Notes: generated from the sequence alone by a model not told the origin. DNA of 64,000 nt from MKUN01 sp964481425 (GCA_964481425.1 CAYZTM010000012.1:1-64000); one strand, 5' to 3'. Shown: positions 14,914 to 23,909, numbered from the stretch's first letter. Numbers and translations are program-made.

Positions 14914-15270
14914 ATGAAAACACTGACCAAAGCAGAGGAGCAAATAATGATGGTGCTGTGGCAATTAGGGGCGGGTTTGCTCATGGATATTGTGGATGCG
15001 ATGCCTGAACCAAAGCCACATAAGAATACAGTGGCCACTATATTAAAAATACTTGGAGAGAAGGATTTTGTAAAGGTGGAACCAATAGGCAGGATACACC
15101 GGTATCATCCGGCAGTGAGCAAGGAAAGCTATTCTAAGATGAAACTGAACAATATGGTGAAAGGATATTTCGAGGGATCGTTCAGCAATGTGGTGTCCTT
15201 TATGGTAGATGAACAAAAACTATCGGTAGAGGACCTGGAGTTATTACTTAAGCAGTTAAAGAAGAAATAG
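14914..15270 (+). CDS. BlaI/MecI/CopY family transcriptional repressor
   Basis: 118 residues from the ATG at 14914 (MKTLTKAEEQIMMVLWQLG). The winged helix spans residues 1-75 (TVATILKILGEKDFVKVEPIGRIHRYHPAVS). The C-terminal helices form the dimerisation region and end in LLLKQLKKK. In characterised systems this type of repressor is cleaved, directly or indirectly, when a membrane M56 peptidase is activated. Here the peptidase gene begins 3 nt after this stop codon, so the two form a sensor-repressor pair. Three dyads precede the gene. Confidence 0.92.
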   Translation: MKTLTKAEEQIMMVLWQLGAGLLMDIVDAMPEPKPHKNTVATILKILGEKDFVKVEPIGRIHRYHPAVSKESYSKMKLNNMVKGYFEGSFSNVVSFMVDEQKLSVEDLELLLKQLKKK

Positions 15271-15273
15271 TTT

Positions 15274-16722
15274 ATGCAGACATTCCTGATATACCTATTC
15301 AAATCTACAGCCATTGCTGCAGTGTTCTTTGGCTATTATTGGCTGTTCTTAAAGGACAGGAGGTTAAATAAATTCAACCGGTTCTATCTTATAGCTACGG
15401 TGCTGATAAGCCTCATAGTCCCCTTTATCCATTTTGAATGGTATCATGTAACACGCTCATACAATGACAGCATATTTACTGTGCTGCAGGTGATGGTATC
15501 CGAGCCGGGAGAAGAAACTACCGGGGTGCAGCATGGATCATTCTTCGACATTAATTTTTTTGCAGCATGTGCTTATGCGTTCGTGAGCATAAACCTATTG
15601 GTATTGCTCCTGCTCAAGATACGGTGTATCTATAAACTTAAAAGAACGGGAGATAAAGCGCAACGTGATGGAACAGACATTATATATACAACGTATCGGC
15701 AAGCGCCCTTTTCCTTTATGAATACCGTATTCTGGAAAAGAGATATAGAGATGGACAGCACAGAAGGGAGGCTGATATGGGAACATGAGCTTGCCCATGT
15801 GCGCCAGAGGCATACAATGGATAAGCTATTTCTGCAAGTGGTAGCCTGCCTGCTCTGGGCCAACCCGTTTTACTGGCTGATATCAAAAGAGATGTCGCAG
15901 ATACATGAGTTCCTGGCTGACGAGGATGCTATAAAGGACGATAATATTGAGTCGCTTGCCTTCATGATACTAAGATCGCGATACAGCAGAACGCTGATAA
16001 ATGTAATTCAACCATTTTTTCATTCACCCATAAAAAGGAGGTTATCTATGCTTGGCCAAACCAATAACACGCGCTATGCTGCCGTAAGAAAACTGATGTT
16101 GCTACCGATGCTGTTCGCAGCTGTTGCCCTGATCTCATTCAAGATAGTGGACACAAGCCCGGTGAAAAGTAAGACGCCAATAAACATAGTGCTCGATGCG
16201 GGGCATGGTGGAAGTGATATTGGTGCGACAGGAGTAAACGGCTTGCAAGAAAAAGACCTGAGCCTTCGACTGGTACAAAAAATAAAAGAGCTTGCGGGGC
16301 AGTATAATATTTCGGTGACCCTAACCCGTAGGGGTGATGAAAATGCCAGGCTTGCAGAAAGGGTAATGGTATCGAACAACAACCCAATGTCCCTATTCGT
16401 ATCGCTGCATGTAAACAAAAATGAAGATGGCGTGAAAACGCCGGACTACCAGGTATATATATCGGATAAAAACAAAGCTGCGGAACAAAGCCGTGTACTG
16501 GCCTCGGCAATGATAGCAGCCATGCAAAAAGGCGGTGTACATGCCGTGCTGACTCAGAAACACCTGGTGGTGCTGAACGAGAGCGAATCGCCTGCCATAC
16601 TTATAGAATGCGGTAACATAGATGATGCAAAGGAAATGGAACTGCTTACGAATAAGGATAAACAGGACAAATTTTGCAGAGAGATATTAAGCGGTATCGT
16701 GAATTATGTGAACAGCAAATAG
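15274..16722 (+). CDS. M56 sensor peptidase fused to N-acetylmuramoyl-L-alanine amidase
   Basis: 482 residues. Membrane helices at about 3-26, 36-53, 92-116 and 274-292 enclose a BlaR1-type M56 zinc peptidase with HELAH (171-175) and HEFLADE (211-217). BlaR1 then carries an extracellular penicillin-binding sensor. Here that place is taken by an Amidase_3 domain (about 303-480): LDAGHGG with His311, EKDLSL with Glu326, SLHVN with His379 and LIECGN with Glu445. All three zinc ligands and the catalytic Glu are present, so the amidase is probably active. Topology places it in the periplasm. With the upstream BlaI-like repressor this looks like a peptidoglycan-sensing switch; the sensing role is inferred. 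Confidence 0.88.
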   Translation: MQTFLIYLFKSTAIAAVFFGYYWLFLKDRRLNKFNRFYLIATVLISLIVPFIHFEWYHVTRSYNDSIFTVLQVMVSEPGEETTGVQHGSFFDINFFAACAYAFVSINLLVLLLLKIRCIYKLKRTGDKAQRDGTDIIYTTYRQAPFSFMNTVFWKRDIEMDSTEGRLIWEHELAHVRQRHTMDKLFLQVVACLLWANPFYWLISKEMSQIHEFLADEDAIKDDNIESLAFMILRSRYSRTLINVIQPFFHSPIKRRLSMLGQTNNTRYAAVRKLMLLPMLFAAVALISFKIVDTSPVKSKTPINIVLDAGHGGSDIGATGVNGLQEKDLSLRLVQKIKELAGQYNISVTLTRRGDENARLAERVMVSNNNPMSLFVSLHVNKNEDGVKTPDYQVYISDKNKAAEQSRVLASAMIAAMQKGGVHAVLTQKHLVVLNESESPAILIECGNIDDAKEMELLTNKDKQDKFCREILSGIVNYVNSK

Positions 16723-16725
16723 AGG

Positions 16726-17439
16726 TCATAGTCTCGTTTCGAGGACAATAGCATGTATTTTACCATCCAGTTCATTTGCAGCCTCTTCTATCATTAGTAA
16801 ACGCTCTTTGTCTATAATGTAGTCGTCTTCACGAATAGTATTGATGAGGCCAAGTATTGAGGTGAGGGGTTGCCGGATATCGTGGGATTGCATATGTGCA
16901 ATTTTACGGAGCGATTCATTATTGGCTTCAATCTCCTTAATATGCTGCTGCATCAGTTTGTGGCTGAGTTCCAGCTCCATCAGGAAAACCGCCTGGCGGG
17001 ATAATAATGTCATGGTCTTTTGCTGGAGCTCTGAAAGTTTATTGGGCTTACCATCAAAGAGGCATAGGGTACCTAACCTAAGGCCGCTATTAAGAATTAG
17101 CGGGGCCCCAGCATAGAAACGAATATTAGGCTCAGATCGCACCATGGGGTTATTATCAAAACGTTGATCTTTCGTGGCATCGGACACTATTGTCATTGCA
17201 GACTGCTGTATCGCATACTGGCAAAAGGAAGTATTGCGTGGCATGACCGAAACATCCATACCGGCATGCGCTTTTACCCAATTCACCTCTTCATCCAAAA
17301 GCGTGATAAGGGCAACTGGCACATCGCATAGCTGCGCCGCCAGCTCAACTATATTCTGAAACTCGGTCGAACGGTCGAAGTCGAGTTGTAAAAAGCGGTG
17401 TACCGCTTCAAGACGTTCTTTTTCGTGTATATCTTGCAT
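16726..17439 (-). CDS. GAF domain protein with HisKA region, no ATPase domain
   Basis: 237 residues. GAF domain at about 25-158 (VALITLLDEEVNWVKAHAG, NTSFCQYAI, APLILNSGLRLGTLCLFD). Then a coiled coil (KLMQQHIKEIEANNESLRKI) leads into an H-box (SHDIRQPLTSILGLINTI) with the phospho-acceptor-like His186. The protein stops about 50 residues later, before any N, G1 or G2 box, so there is no HATPase_c domain. This is either a truncated kinase or a natural phosphotransfer/dimerisation adaptor. The stop codon is 3 nt from the convergent amidase gene. No response regulator is adjacent. Confidence 0.85.
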   Translation of the reverse strand: MQDIHEKERLEAVHRFLQLDFDRSTEFQNIVELAAQLCDVPVALITLLDEEVNWVKAHAGMDVSVMPRNTSFCQYAIQQSAMTIVSDATKDQRFDNNPMVRSEPNIRFYAGAPLILNSGLRLGTLCLFDGKPNKLSELQQKTMTLLSRQAVFLMELELSHKLMQQHIKEIEANNESLRKIAHMQSHDIRQPLTSILGLINTIREDDYIIDKERLLMIEEAANELDGKIHAIVLETRL

Positions 17440-17517
17440 AATTATTTACGTGCCTGATCAGTAAGGACATCATTAATACGTATAAACCAGGTAAAAGGTT
17501 CATTGGAGGGGTAAAAA

Positions 17518-17546
17518 ATAAAACCCGCCATAAAAGCGGGTTTTAT
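17518..17546 (-). terminator. intrinsic terminator after leucine dehydrogenase
   Basis: AAAACCCGC (17520-17528) and GCGGGTTTT (17536-17544) form a 9-bp stem with a 7-nt loop. On the minus strand it lies 22 nt past the stop codon of the gene ending at 17568. Confidence 0.8.
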
Positions 17547-17567
17547 TAATGCGATAAGACGCCAGTT

Positions 17568-18641
17568 TTAGAGCCTGGCGTTTACATTAGCTATATCGTT
17601 CAGGCGCTTTTGGGCTATCTTCATAGCGGCAGCCTGTGCGTGTATCTTCTCACGGTCGGAGAGCTCGAGTATCTCCAGCGTACGACCATAGATCTTTTCT
17701 ACATTGCCTGTAACGCGCTCGCGGTTGTATTCCTGCAATTCGGCTGCAACATTGATGAGGCCGCCGGCATTGATGAGGAAGTCGGGTACGTAGATGATGC
17801 CTTTTTCTATAAGCATAGGCCCATGTACATTTTCATCGGCCAACTGGTTGTTGGCTGCACCGGCAATAACAGGGCATTTCATTTTGGCAATGCTTTCAGT
17901 ATTCACCGTGGCACCCAGGGCGCAAGGTGCGTAGATATCCATTTCGAGGTCGAATATCTTATCGCCATCCACTACTTCGACCGTGTGGAACTTGTCTTTG
18001 GTTTGCTTGATCTTGTCCTTATTGATATCGGTAATCATGACCTTAGCCCCTTCCTGCACCAGGTGACCTACGAGGTACTGGCCTACATGGCCAACGCCCT
18101 GTACCAATATTTTCTTGCCACTCAAACCATCATTGCCCCATGCTTTTTTAGCTGCGGCCTTCATGCCCATATATACACCGAGTGCGGTAAAAGGAGAAGG
18201 GTCGCCGCTGCCGCCCATGTATTCGGGCACGCCTGTAACGTGGCTGGTCTCCATGGCTATGTACTCCATATCGGGAGCTGAGGTGTTGACGTCTTCGGCT
18301 GTAATGTATTTGCCATTGAGGCTATTGACAAACTTGCCATAACGACGCCAGAGGGCTTCTGACTTGATCTTAGAAGCATCGCCAATGATCACTGCTTTAC
18401 CCCCACCGAGGTTAAGGCCGCTTATGGCCGCTTTGTAGGTCATGCCACGGCTAAGACGGAGTGCATCGATGATGCCTTCTTCGTGCGTATTATAATTCCA
18501 CAGGCGGGTGCCTCCGAGGGCAGGGCCTAAAGTAGTATTGTGTATAGCTATTATGGCATTGAGCCCGGAGTGGGGATCATGGCAGAAAACCAACTGCTCA
18601 TGTTCCATTTGCTGCATAAGGTCGAATACAGATTGCTGCAT
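17568..18641 (-). CDS. ldh: leucine dehydrogenase (Glu/Leu/Phe/Val dehydrogenase)
   Basis: 357 residues, the normal length for branched-chain amino acid dehydrogenases. It oxidatively deaminates leucine, valine or isoleucine to the 2-oxo acid with NAD+. The catalytic lysine lies in GLNLGGGKAVI (Lys82), with a second lysine in RGMTYKAA (Lys70). The Rossmann motif GVGHVG is at 181-186. The substrate-side segment TAEDVNTSAPDMEYI is like LeuDH. NINAGGLINVAAEL near the end is conserved. Preference for leucine over valine is inferred from overall similarity. It is a single gene with a promoter box upstream and a strong terminator. Confidence 0.9.
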   Translation of the reverse strand: MQQSVFDLMQQMEHEQLVFCHDPHSGLNAIIAIHNTTLGPALGGTRLWNYNTHEEGIIDALRLSRGMTYKAAISGLNLGGGKAVIIGDASKIKSEALWRRYGKFVNSLNGKYITAEDVNTSAPDMEYIAMETSHVTGVPEYMGGSGDPSPFTALGVYMGMKAAAKKAWGNDGLSGKKILVQGVGHVGQYLVGHLVQEGAKVMITDINKDKIKQTKDKFHTVEVVDGDKIFDLEMDIYAPCALGATVNTESIAKMKCPVIAGAANNQLADENVHGPMLIEKGIIYVPDFLINAGGLINVAAELQEYNRERVTGNVEKIYGRTLEILELSDREKIHAQAAAMKIAQKRLNDIANVNARL

Positions 18642-18661
18642 GTATGATTTTTAATTGGTTG

Positions 18662-18669
18662 CAAACCTA
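18662..18669 (-). promoter_or_regulatory. promoter -7 box of ldh
   Basis: TAGGTTTG on the minus strand fits TAnnTTTG and lies 20 nt before the start codon. No clear -33 element is visible. Confidence 0.45.
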
Positions 18670-18743
18670 AGAAAAAAGACCCTAATGCCTCATTTTATCA
18701 AGGGAAAATAAAATTGTATGTTTATGAAAAATAATATTGAACG

Positions 18744-18986
18744 ATGCGCCTGAATAAGAAAGTAAAGCCAATAGCAGAACTACTGTACTGGATCGTTGTA
18801 TTATTCTTTTTTGGAGTTTCCGGCGCGCTATACAGCAGGGCATCGCCACAACCAGCGATAGATTACCATCATATGAGCAGTGCAAAACTGGTTTCTACGG
18901 CATTTTTCGCCTCGCTTGGTTCCGGCTTCCTGATCTGGTTGTTCAGTTTATTACAGCGAGAGATAATGGAAAAATTGTTTGACTGA
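18744..18986 (+). CDS. small two-helix membrane protein
   Basis: 80 residues with two membrane helices (LLYWIVVLFFFGVSGALY and TAFFASLGSGFLIWLFSLL) and basic/acidic ends. No family recognised. The gap from the divergent ldh start is about 100 nt. The coding call rests on length, a plausible start and membrane-helix composition only. Confidence 0.5.
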   Translation: MRLNKKVKPIAELLYWIVVLFFFGVSGALYSRASPQPAIDYHHMSSAKLVSTAFFASLGSGFLIWLFSLLQREIMEKLFD

Positions 18987-19024
18987 ATGTCACTAGCTGT
19001 TTACAGGAATGGGTAACAAAGAAT

Positions 19025-19047
19025 AAGGACCGCAAAATGCGATCCTT
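19025..19047 (-). terminator. terminator-like hairpin after tRNA-Gln
   Basis: AAGGA-CCGC and GCGA-TCCTT arms around an AAAAT loop lie 8 nt past the tRNA 3' end on the minus strand. Confidence 0.45.
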
Positions 19048-19054
19048 AGATGTG

Positions 19055-19126
19055 TAGTCCGACCTGGATTCGAACCAGGACAAACAGAACCAAAATCTGT
19101 TGTGCTGCCGTTACACCATCGGACTA
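19055..19126 (-). tRNA. tRNA-Gln (TTG anticodon)
   Basis: A 72-nt cloverleaf: acceptor arms TAGTCCG and CGGACTA, D-arm with GGTGTAACGGC, anticodon stem ACAGA/TCTGT around TTTTGGT (anticodon TTG), and T-arm CCTGG-TTCGAAT-CCAGG. No encoded CCA. Confidence 0.95.
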
Positions 19127-19146
19127 TCCCCAGATTTTTGAGGTTG

Positions 19147-19178
19147 CAAATGTACATTTCCTTTTCGGAAAGCCCAAA
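19147..19178 (-). promoter_or_regulatory. promoter of tRNA-Gln
   Basis: On the minus strand TTTG (19178-19175) and TACATTTG (19154-19147) are 20 nt apart, a textbook Bacteroidota promoter, 20 nt before the tRNA 5' end. Confidence 0.7.
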
Positions 19179-19250
19179 CAATTTTTTGTATCCCAAGCAA
19201 CGTAATGCTATGCTTTTCACAGGGTATTGGGGATAATTTAGCAAGGAGTG

Positions 19251-19283
19251 TTGCATCATAATGATGTTTTCTGAGTAGGTTTG
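19251..19283 (+). promoter_or_regulatory. promoter of mrdA with internal palindrome
   Basis: TTG at 19251-19253 and TAGGTTTG at 19276-19283 are separated by 22 nt. The palindrome CATCATAATGATG (19254-19266) fills the start of the spacer and may be an operator. Confidence 0.5.
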
Positions 19284-19317
19284 CATAGTTCCCGGTCTTT
19301 TATAACAGGAGTGTATT

Positions 19318-21351
19318 ATGTCATTTGCGGCCAACCCGCGTCAATTCGTTATACGGTTTATTTTTATCAGTGTTGCGGTAGCCATACTGACGAGGCTCTT
19401 ATTCCTCCAGGTATTTGAGGATAAGTATAAGGTGATGGCCAATGATATCACCATTTACCGTAAGGTGGTGTACCCGCCGCGTGGGGTGATCTATGACCGG
19501 AAAGGTAAGCCCATGCTGTACAATTCGGTAGTGTATGATCTTGCTGTTACGCCGAACAATGTGCCCAAGACCCTTGATACGACACAGCTTTGCAGTGTGC
19601 TGGGCATCGATAAAGAAAGCTTTGAGAAACTGATGCACCGCGTGGTGATACGCAATGGCTACATGCGGCAAAGCCCCTTTATAGAACAACTGGACCTTGC
19701 ACAGACCGCGCGTTTTCAGGAGAACGCTTATATGTTCCCGGGTTTCGAATTGGTGGAACGTAATATCAGGGCGTATCCCAGTCCTAATGCAGGTATCATA
19801 TTGGGCTATATCGGCGAGGTATCGCCGGCTATGCTTAAGAAGGACCGGTACGCTTCGTACTCGCAGGGCGATTATGTGGGTATGAACGGGCTGGAAAGCA
19901 GTTATGAAGAAGTGCTGCGCGGACAACGTGGTGTACACTTCCTGGAGCGTGATAACTTCAACAGACCGAGGGACCCTTACCAGGGCGGAGCCTTAGATAC
20001 GCCGGAGGTCGCAGGGCGGTCGCTACAGCTATATCTCGATGAAGGATTGCAAGCCTATGCTGAAAAGCTGATGGCGAATAAGATAGGGAGCGTGGTGGCC
20101 ATAGACCCCAGAACGGGCGGGATACTAACGATGGTGAGCAGCCCGAGCTATGACCCGAACCTACTGTGCGGTTCGGACCGGGCTAAAAATTTTGCAAAGC
20201 TCTACAGAGATGCTACGCATCCCTTGTTCAACAGGGCGATGCAAGCCTCGTACCAGCCGGGCTCGACCATAAAACCAATGACTGGTGTAGTGGCGCTGGA
20301 TGTGGGGGCAATAACCCCATCGTACGGTTACCCTTGCTTTGGCAGCTATAACGCCTGCAGCAGGCCGATAGCCTGTGAGCACCATGATGCGGGACACGCA
20401 GCCAATTTCCGGCTGGCGCTGGCCCACTCCTGTAACTCTTATTTCTGTAACATCTTCAGGATGACCGTAGATAGTAAGAAGTTCGGTGGCGTAAAAAAAG
20501 GGTTGGAGAAATGGCATGACTATTTTTACTCGTTTGGCTACGGACACCGTACCGGGGTGGACCTGCCCTATGAAGGAAAGGGCCTATTGCCCGATACCAA
20601 CTTCTATAATAACCGCTATAATGGTGTGTGGAACTCCTGCACAGTAGTGTTTGTAGGTATGGGACAGGGCGAACTGGCACTGACACCATTACAGATGGCG
20701 AATGGTATGTGCATATTGGCGAACAAGGGATATTATTATACCCCTCACTTTGTACGCGCTATAGACAGTAATGCCAATGACCCGATACTGAAGCGCTTCA
20801 AAGTAAAACATAAGGTGACGCAGATAGATGACACTGTGTATAACCTGATAGGCAGGGCCATGCAGGATGTGGTGGAAAGCGGTACTGCAAGAGGGGCCAA
20901 GCTGGATGGAGTGGACATTTGCGCCAAGACCGGTACGGTGGAGAATAAAGCCATTGTGAACGGGCAGTTGGTAAAGATGAAGAACCACTCGATGTTCGTG
21001 GCCTTTGCACCGAGGGAAAATCCGAAGATAGCTATTGCCGTTGCCGTGGAGAATGCAGGCTTTGGTGCTACCTGGGCGGGGCCTGTGGCGAGCTTGCTGA
21101 TAGAGAAATACCTGCATGACAGTATATCCACCTCGCGGAAGCCGATGGAGGAGAAACTACTGAATGCGCACCTGATAGATAAGAATGTATATCTTATAGA
21201 TTCGGCACAGAGACTGAGGGACCGGAGAAATTATGAACTGAGGCAGGAGCGCAAACGGATAAAGGACAGCACGACGCGTACGGAAGATTCGCTGATGGTG
21301 CAGGCATGGATAAAGAAAAACGTAGCACCGATAAAAAAAAGAAATAAGTAG
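19318..21351 (+). CDS. mrdA: penicillin-binding protein 2
   Basis: 677 residues. A transpeptidase of the elongasome that cross-links peptidoglycan during lateral wall growth; anchored in the inner membrane. One N-terminal membrane helix (FVIRFIFISVAVAILTRLLF) precedes the dimerisation domain (YPPRGVIYDRKGK) and the transpeptidase domain. The active-site Ser is in STIK (316-319), SCN at 371-373, and KTGT at 537-540. The C-terminus has a long charged tail. The start follows a good promoter. rodA begins 3 nt after the stop. mreBCD genes are not in this window, so the pair may have its own promoter here. Confidence 0.96.
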   Translation: MSFAANPRQFVIRFIFISVAVAILTRLLFLQVFEDKYKVMANDITIYRKVVYPPRGVIYDRKGKPMLYNSVVYDLAVTPNNVPKTLDTTQLCSVLGIDKESFEKLMHRVVIRNGYMRQSPFIEQLDLAQTARFQENAYMFPGFELVERNIRAYPSPNAGIILGYIGEVSPAMLKKDRYASYSQGDYVGMNGLESSYEEVLRGQRGVHFLERDNFNRPRDPYQGGALDTPEVAGRSLQLYLDEGLQAYAEKLMANKIGSVVAIDPRTGGILTMVSSPSYDPNLLCGSDRAKNFAKLYRDATHPLFNRAMQASYQPGSTIKPMTGVVALDVGAITPSYGYPCFGSYNACSRPIACEHHDAGHAANFRLALAHSCNSYFCNIFRMTVDSKKFGGVKKGLEKWHDYFYSFGYGHRTGVDLPYEGKGLLPDTNFYNNRYNGVWNSCTVVFVGMGQGELALTPLQMANGMCILANKGYYYTPHFVRAIDSNANDPILKRFKVKHKVTQIDDTVYNLIGRAMQDVVESGTARGAKLDGVDICAKTGTVENKAIVNGQLVKMKNHSMFVAFAPRENPKIAIAVAVENAGFGATWAGPVASLLIEKYLHDSISTSRKPMEEKLLNAHLIDKNVYLIDSAQRLRDRRNYELRQERKRIKDSTTRTEDSLMVQAWIKKNVAPIKKRNK

Positions 21352-21354
21352 CCG

Positions 21355-22680
21355 ATGAGCCTGGAACGCAAATCATTATTCAGCAGACTGGATGGCGTGA
21401 CACTAATGCTATATTTTGCATTGGTGGTGATCGGGATATTGACCGTGTTCTCGGTAGAGCACCGCAGCGCGGACCCCATCATCATGTTCGGCAAGGGCTA
21501 TATGAAGCAGTTGCTGTGGCTGGGTATCTCCCTGTTCTTCGGACTTATCATCATCATGACGGAGAGTAAGTTCTTCTCTTCGATAGCCAACCTTTCCTAC
21601 ACTTTCGGGCTCTTCCTGCTGTTCATAACCATATTTATCGGTACCGACGTGAAGGGCTCTCATTCCTGGCTTGGTGTTGGGAGCTTTCGTTTTCAGCCGG
21701 GGGAGATCTGTAAAATATTTACATCGCTTGCACTTGCAAGATTTTTATCGTCGCCGGAAACCAATTTCAGAACGCTGCGGCATAGGTTGATCGGTGCGGC
21801 AATAGCATTGGTGCCGGTATTGTTCATCATATTGCAAAAGGAAACGGGCCTGGCATTGGTGTATTTCAGTTTTTTCCTGGTGATGTACCGGGAGGGCCTG
21901 CCTAATGCGATATTGGTAATAGGCTTTTCTGCAATAGCATTGGTGCTGGCAACATTGATGGTGGACCGGTGGGTGTTGTTCATTATACTAACGGCGCTCA
22001 CTATAATTGCCGCTATACTGATACGCCGCACATTGCGTAAAAGCGTAATGGCGCGGCTGGTGTTACTGGGTATTTTTGGTATCAGTATCCTGTTCTCGCA
22101 GGTTGTGGTGCCTTTTACATTCAAGCATGTGCTGCAAAAACACCAGGTGGACCGTATCTACTCGATGATAGGTATGGATGTACCCAATGCTTATCGTAAA
22201 AATGCCGAAAAAGGGGAGGAGAAGGAAAAAAGAGGGAATGTATCGGACTATAACGTAAAGCAGTCGAAGATAGCGATTGGTTCCGGTGGGTTCTGGGGGA
22301 AAGGTTTCCTGAACGGGACCTCCACGAAAAACGAATTTGTGCCGGAGCAGAATACGGATTTCATTTTCTGCGCAGTTGGAGAGCAGTTTGGTTTTGTGGG
22401 TAGTTTTGTACTGATTGCCATCTATATATCGCTGATGTTGCGACTTCTATATCTTGCCGAGCGGCAACGTTCCGCTTTTTCGAGGATATACGGTTATTGC
22501 GTGGCGTCCATATTGTTCTTTCACTTTGCCATCAATATATCGATGACGATAGGGCTGGCGCCTGTTATCGGGATCACGTTGCCTTTCCTGAGCTATGGTG
22601 GCTCGTCGTTATTATCGTTTAGTATACTCATTTTCATCATGATCCGCCTTGACTCGGACAGGCAGGTATTGATACGTTAA
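21355..22680 (+). CDS. rodA: rod shape-determining SEDS polymerase RodA
   Basis: 441 residues with about ten membrane helices. SEDS-family glycan polymerase that works with PBP2 in side-wall synthesis. Recognisable stretches are GVGSFRFQPGEICKIFTSLALARFL, LQKETGLALVYFSFFL, KGFLNGTSTKNEFVPEQNTDFIF (the conserved extracellular loop) and PVIGITLPFLSYGGSSL near the C-terminus. The loop at about 275-300 (KNAEKGEEKEKRGNVSDY) is longer than in E. coli RodA, as is common in Bacteroidota. Coupled to mrdA. Confidence 0.95.
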   Translation: MSLERKSLFSRLDGVTLMLYFALVVIGILTVFSVEHRSADPIIMFGKGYMKQLLWLGISLFFGLIIIMTESKFFSSIANLSYTFGLFLLFITIFIGTDVKGSHSWLGVGSFRFQPGEICKIFTSLALARFLSSPETNFRTLRHRLIGAAIALVPVLFIILQKETGLALVYFSFFLVMYREGLPNAILVIGFSAIALVLATLMVDRWVLFIILTALTIIAAILIRRTLRKSVMARLVLLGIFGISILFSQVVVPFTFKHVLQKHQVDRIYSMIGMDVPNAYRKNAEKGEEKEKRGNVSDYNVKQSKIAIGSGGFWGKGFLNGTSTKNEFVPEQNTDFIFCAVGEQFGFVGSFVLIAIYISLMLRLLYLAERQRSAFSRIYGYCVASILFFHFAINISMTIGLAPVIGITLPFLSYGGSSLLSFSILIFIMIRLDSDRQVLIR

Positions 22681-22691
22681 ATCGTAAGACA

Positions 22692-23438
22692 ATGGCTAAG
22701 ATATTTCCCCTTTCTGAGGGTGTTTTTACTGTAGGGCATGATAAGCAGTTCGTGCCTTTTGATCTATCGCAGGACGAACTGACCGAGCGCCCCACAGGTT
22801 CCTTACTGGTGGAAGTACAGCCGTTCCTTGTGGACACAGGCAAAGACCTTATCGTGTTCGATACAGGACTGGGCTTTAATAATAAAGAAGGTGTACTGCA
22901 GCTACATGATAATATAAGGAAGGCAGGATATGAGCCGGACGAGGTAAGTAAGGTGTTGCTGTCGCACCTGCATAAGGACCACGCAGGCTGCCTGGTGTAC
23001 ACAGATGATAATGGCGTTGTGAAGCCTACTTTCGCCCATGCTACTTATTACATATACCGGGACGAAGCGGATTTTGCGTTGAAGAAAGGCGCCCCCTCTT
23101 ATCACATAGCCGATATAGAGCCGATATTGCATAGCGGACAAGTAGCGTGGCTGACCGGCGAGGAGGGGTTAATAGACGGATATATACGCTTTACCCATTC
23201 GGGCGGGCACTCACCGTATCATATCGTTTTCCTGGTGGATGACGGGACGGACAAAGTGTTTTACGGCGGGGATGAAGCCCCGCAACTTAAGCAGCTAAAA
23301 ATGCGCTATGTGGCCAAATATGATTTTGACGGGAAGAAGGCTATGCAGTTACGCCAGCAATATGCGGAACAGGGGCATAATGAAGACTGGCAATTCCTGT
23401 TTTACCATGATGTGAAGATCCCTGTATCGAGGCTGTAA
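22692..23438 (+). CDS. MBL fold metallo-hydrolase
   Basis: 248 residues with the metallo-beta-lactamase fold metal motif HLHKDH (92-97), the further His in SGGHSPYH, and Asp in FYGGDEAP. The substrate is unknown. The layout resembles lactonase or glyoxalase-like MBL proteins rather than true beta-lactamases. It starts 11 nt after rodA, so it is probably the third gene of that transcript, without an obvious functional link. It ends at the nucleotide before the convergent gene. Confidence 0.85.
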   Translation: MAKIFPLSEGVFTVGHDKQFVPFDLSQDELTERPTGSLLVEVQPFLVDTGKDLIVFDTGLGFNNKEGVLQLHDNIRKAGYEPDEVSKVLLSHLHKDHAGCLVYTDDNGVVKPTFAHATYYIYRDEADFALKKGAPSYHIADIEPILHSGQVAWLTGEEGLIDGYIRFTHSGGHSPYHIVFLVDDGTDKVFYGGDEAPQLKQLKMRYVAKYDFDGKKAMQLRQQYAEQGHNEDWQFLFYHDVKIPVSRL

Positions 23439-23909
23439 TTAGTCGCGGCCGCGCCGTTTGTTGAGTTGCTTGATGAGCAACACTTTGAAATCATGCTCAG
23501 CTTTGTAGAGTTCGACCAATTGTTCGGCGGAGAGCACTTTCAGGAATTTGTCTTTGTACTTACGTTTCAGCGCCAGTTCCTGCTCCTGGTAGTCGAGATC
23601 GTCGTCGATATACCGCATCGGGTCTGAGTCCTGCATGGAGATGTCCCCGGCTTTACGGTGTTTCCTGAAGAAGCTTTTTCTCAAATCCCATTTTTCGTCT
23701 TCGTATTGGTTGTACACCGGCCAGAATTTTGCGGACTCGTCGGCGCTGAGCTGCATCCTGTCGGTAATGAAGGCCACTTTGATGGCATGGATGCGCTCGA
23801 ATGGACGGCCCCTATGCCCGGGTTGTGCCCCGGCCATGCCTGCAAACAACAGCAGCAATACCACAGTATGTAAAACCCTCCTTATAGCTGTTTGTGCTTT
23901 CATGATCAA
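23439..23909 (-). CDS. CpxP/Spy-like periplasmic protein
   Basis: 156 residues; a start two codons later at the second Met is equally possible. Signal peptide (VLHTVVLLLLFAGMAGAQPGH), then a helical, charged protein with KVAFITDRMQLSADESAKFWPVYNQYEDEKWDLR, a stretch typical of the small Spy/CpxP-like proteins that follow ECF sigma/anti-sigma pairs in Bacteroidota. The start overlaps the end of the upstream gene (23906) by 4 nt. It is the last gene of the sigma operon 25154-23439. Function inferred as an envelope stress sensor or chaperone. Confidence 0.7.
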   Translation of the reverse strand: MIMKAQTAIRRVLHTVVLLLLFAGMAGAQPGHRGRPFERIHAIKVAFITDRMQLSADESAKFWPVYNQYEDEKWDLRKSFFRKHRKAGDISMQDSDPMRYIDDDLDYQEQELALKRKYKDKFLKVLSAEQLVELYKAEHDFKVLLIKQLNKRRGRD

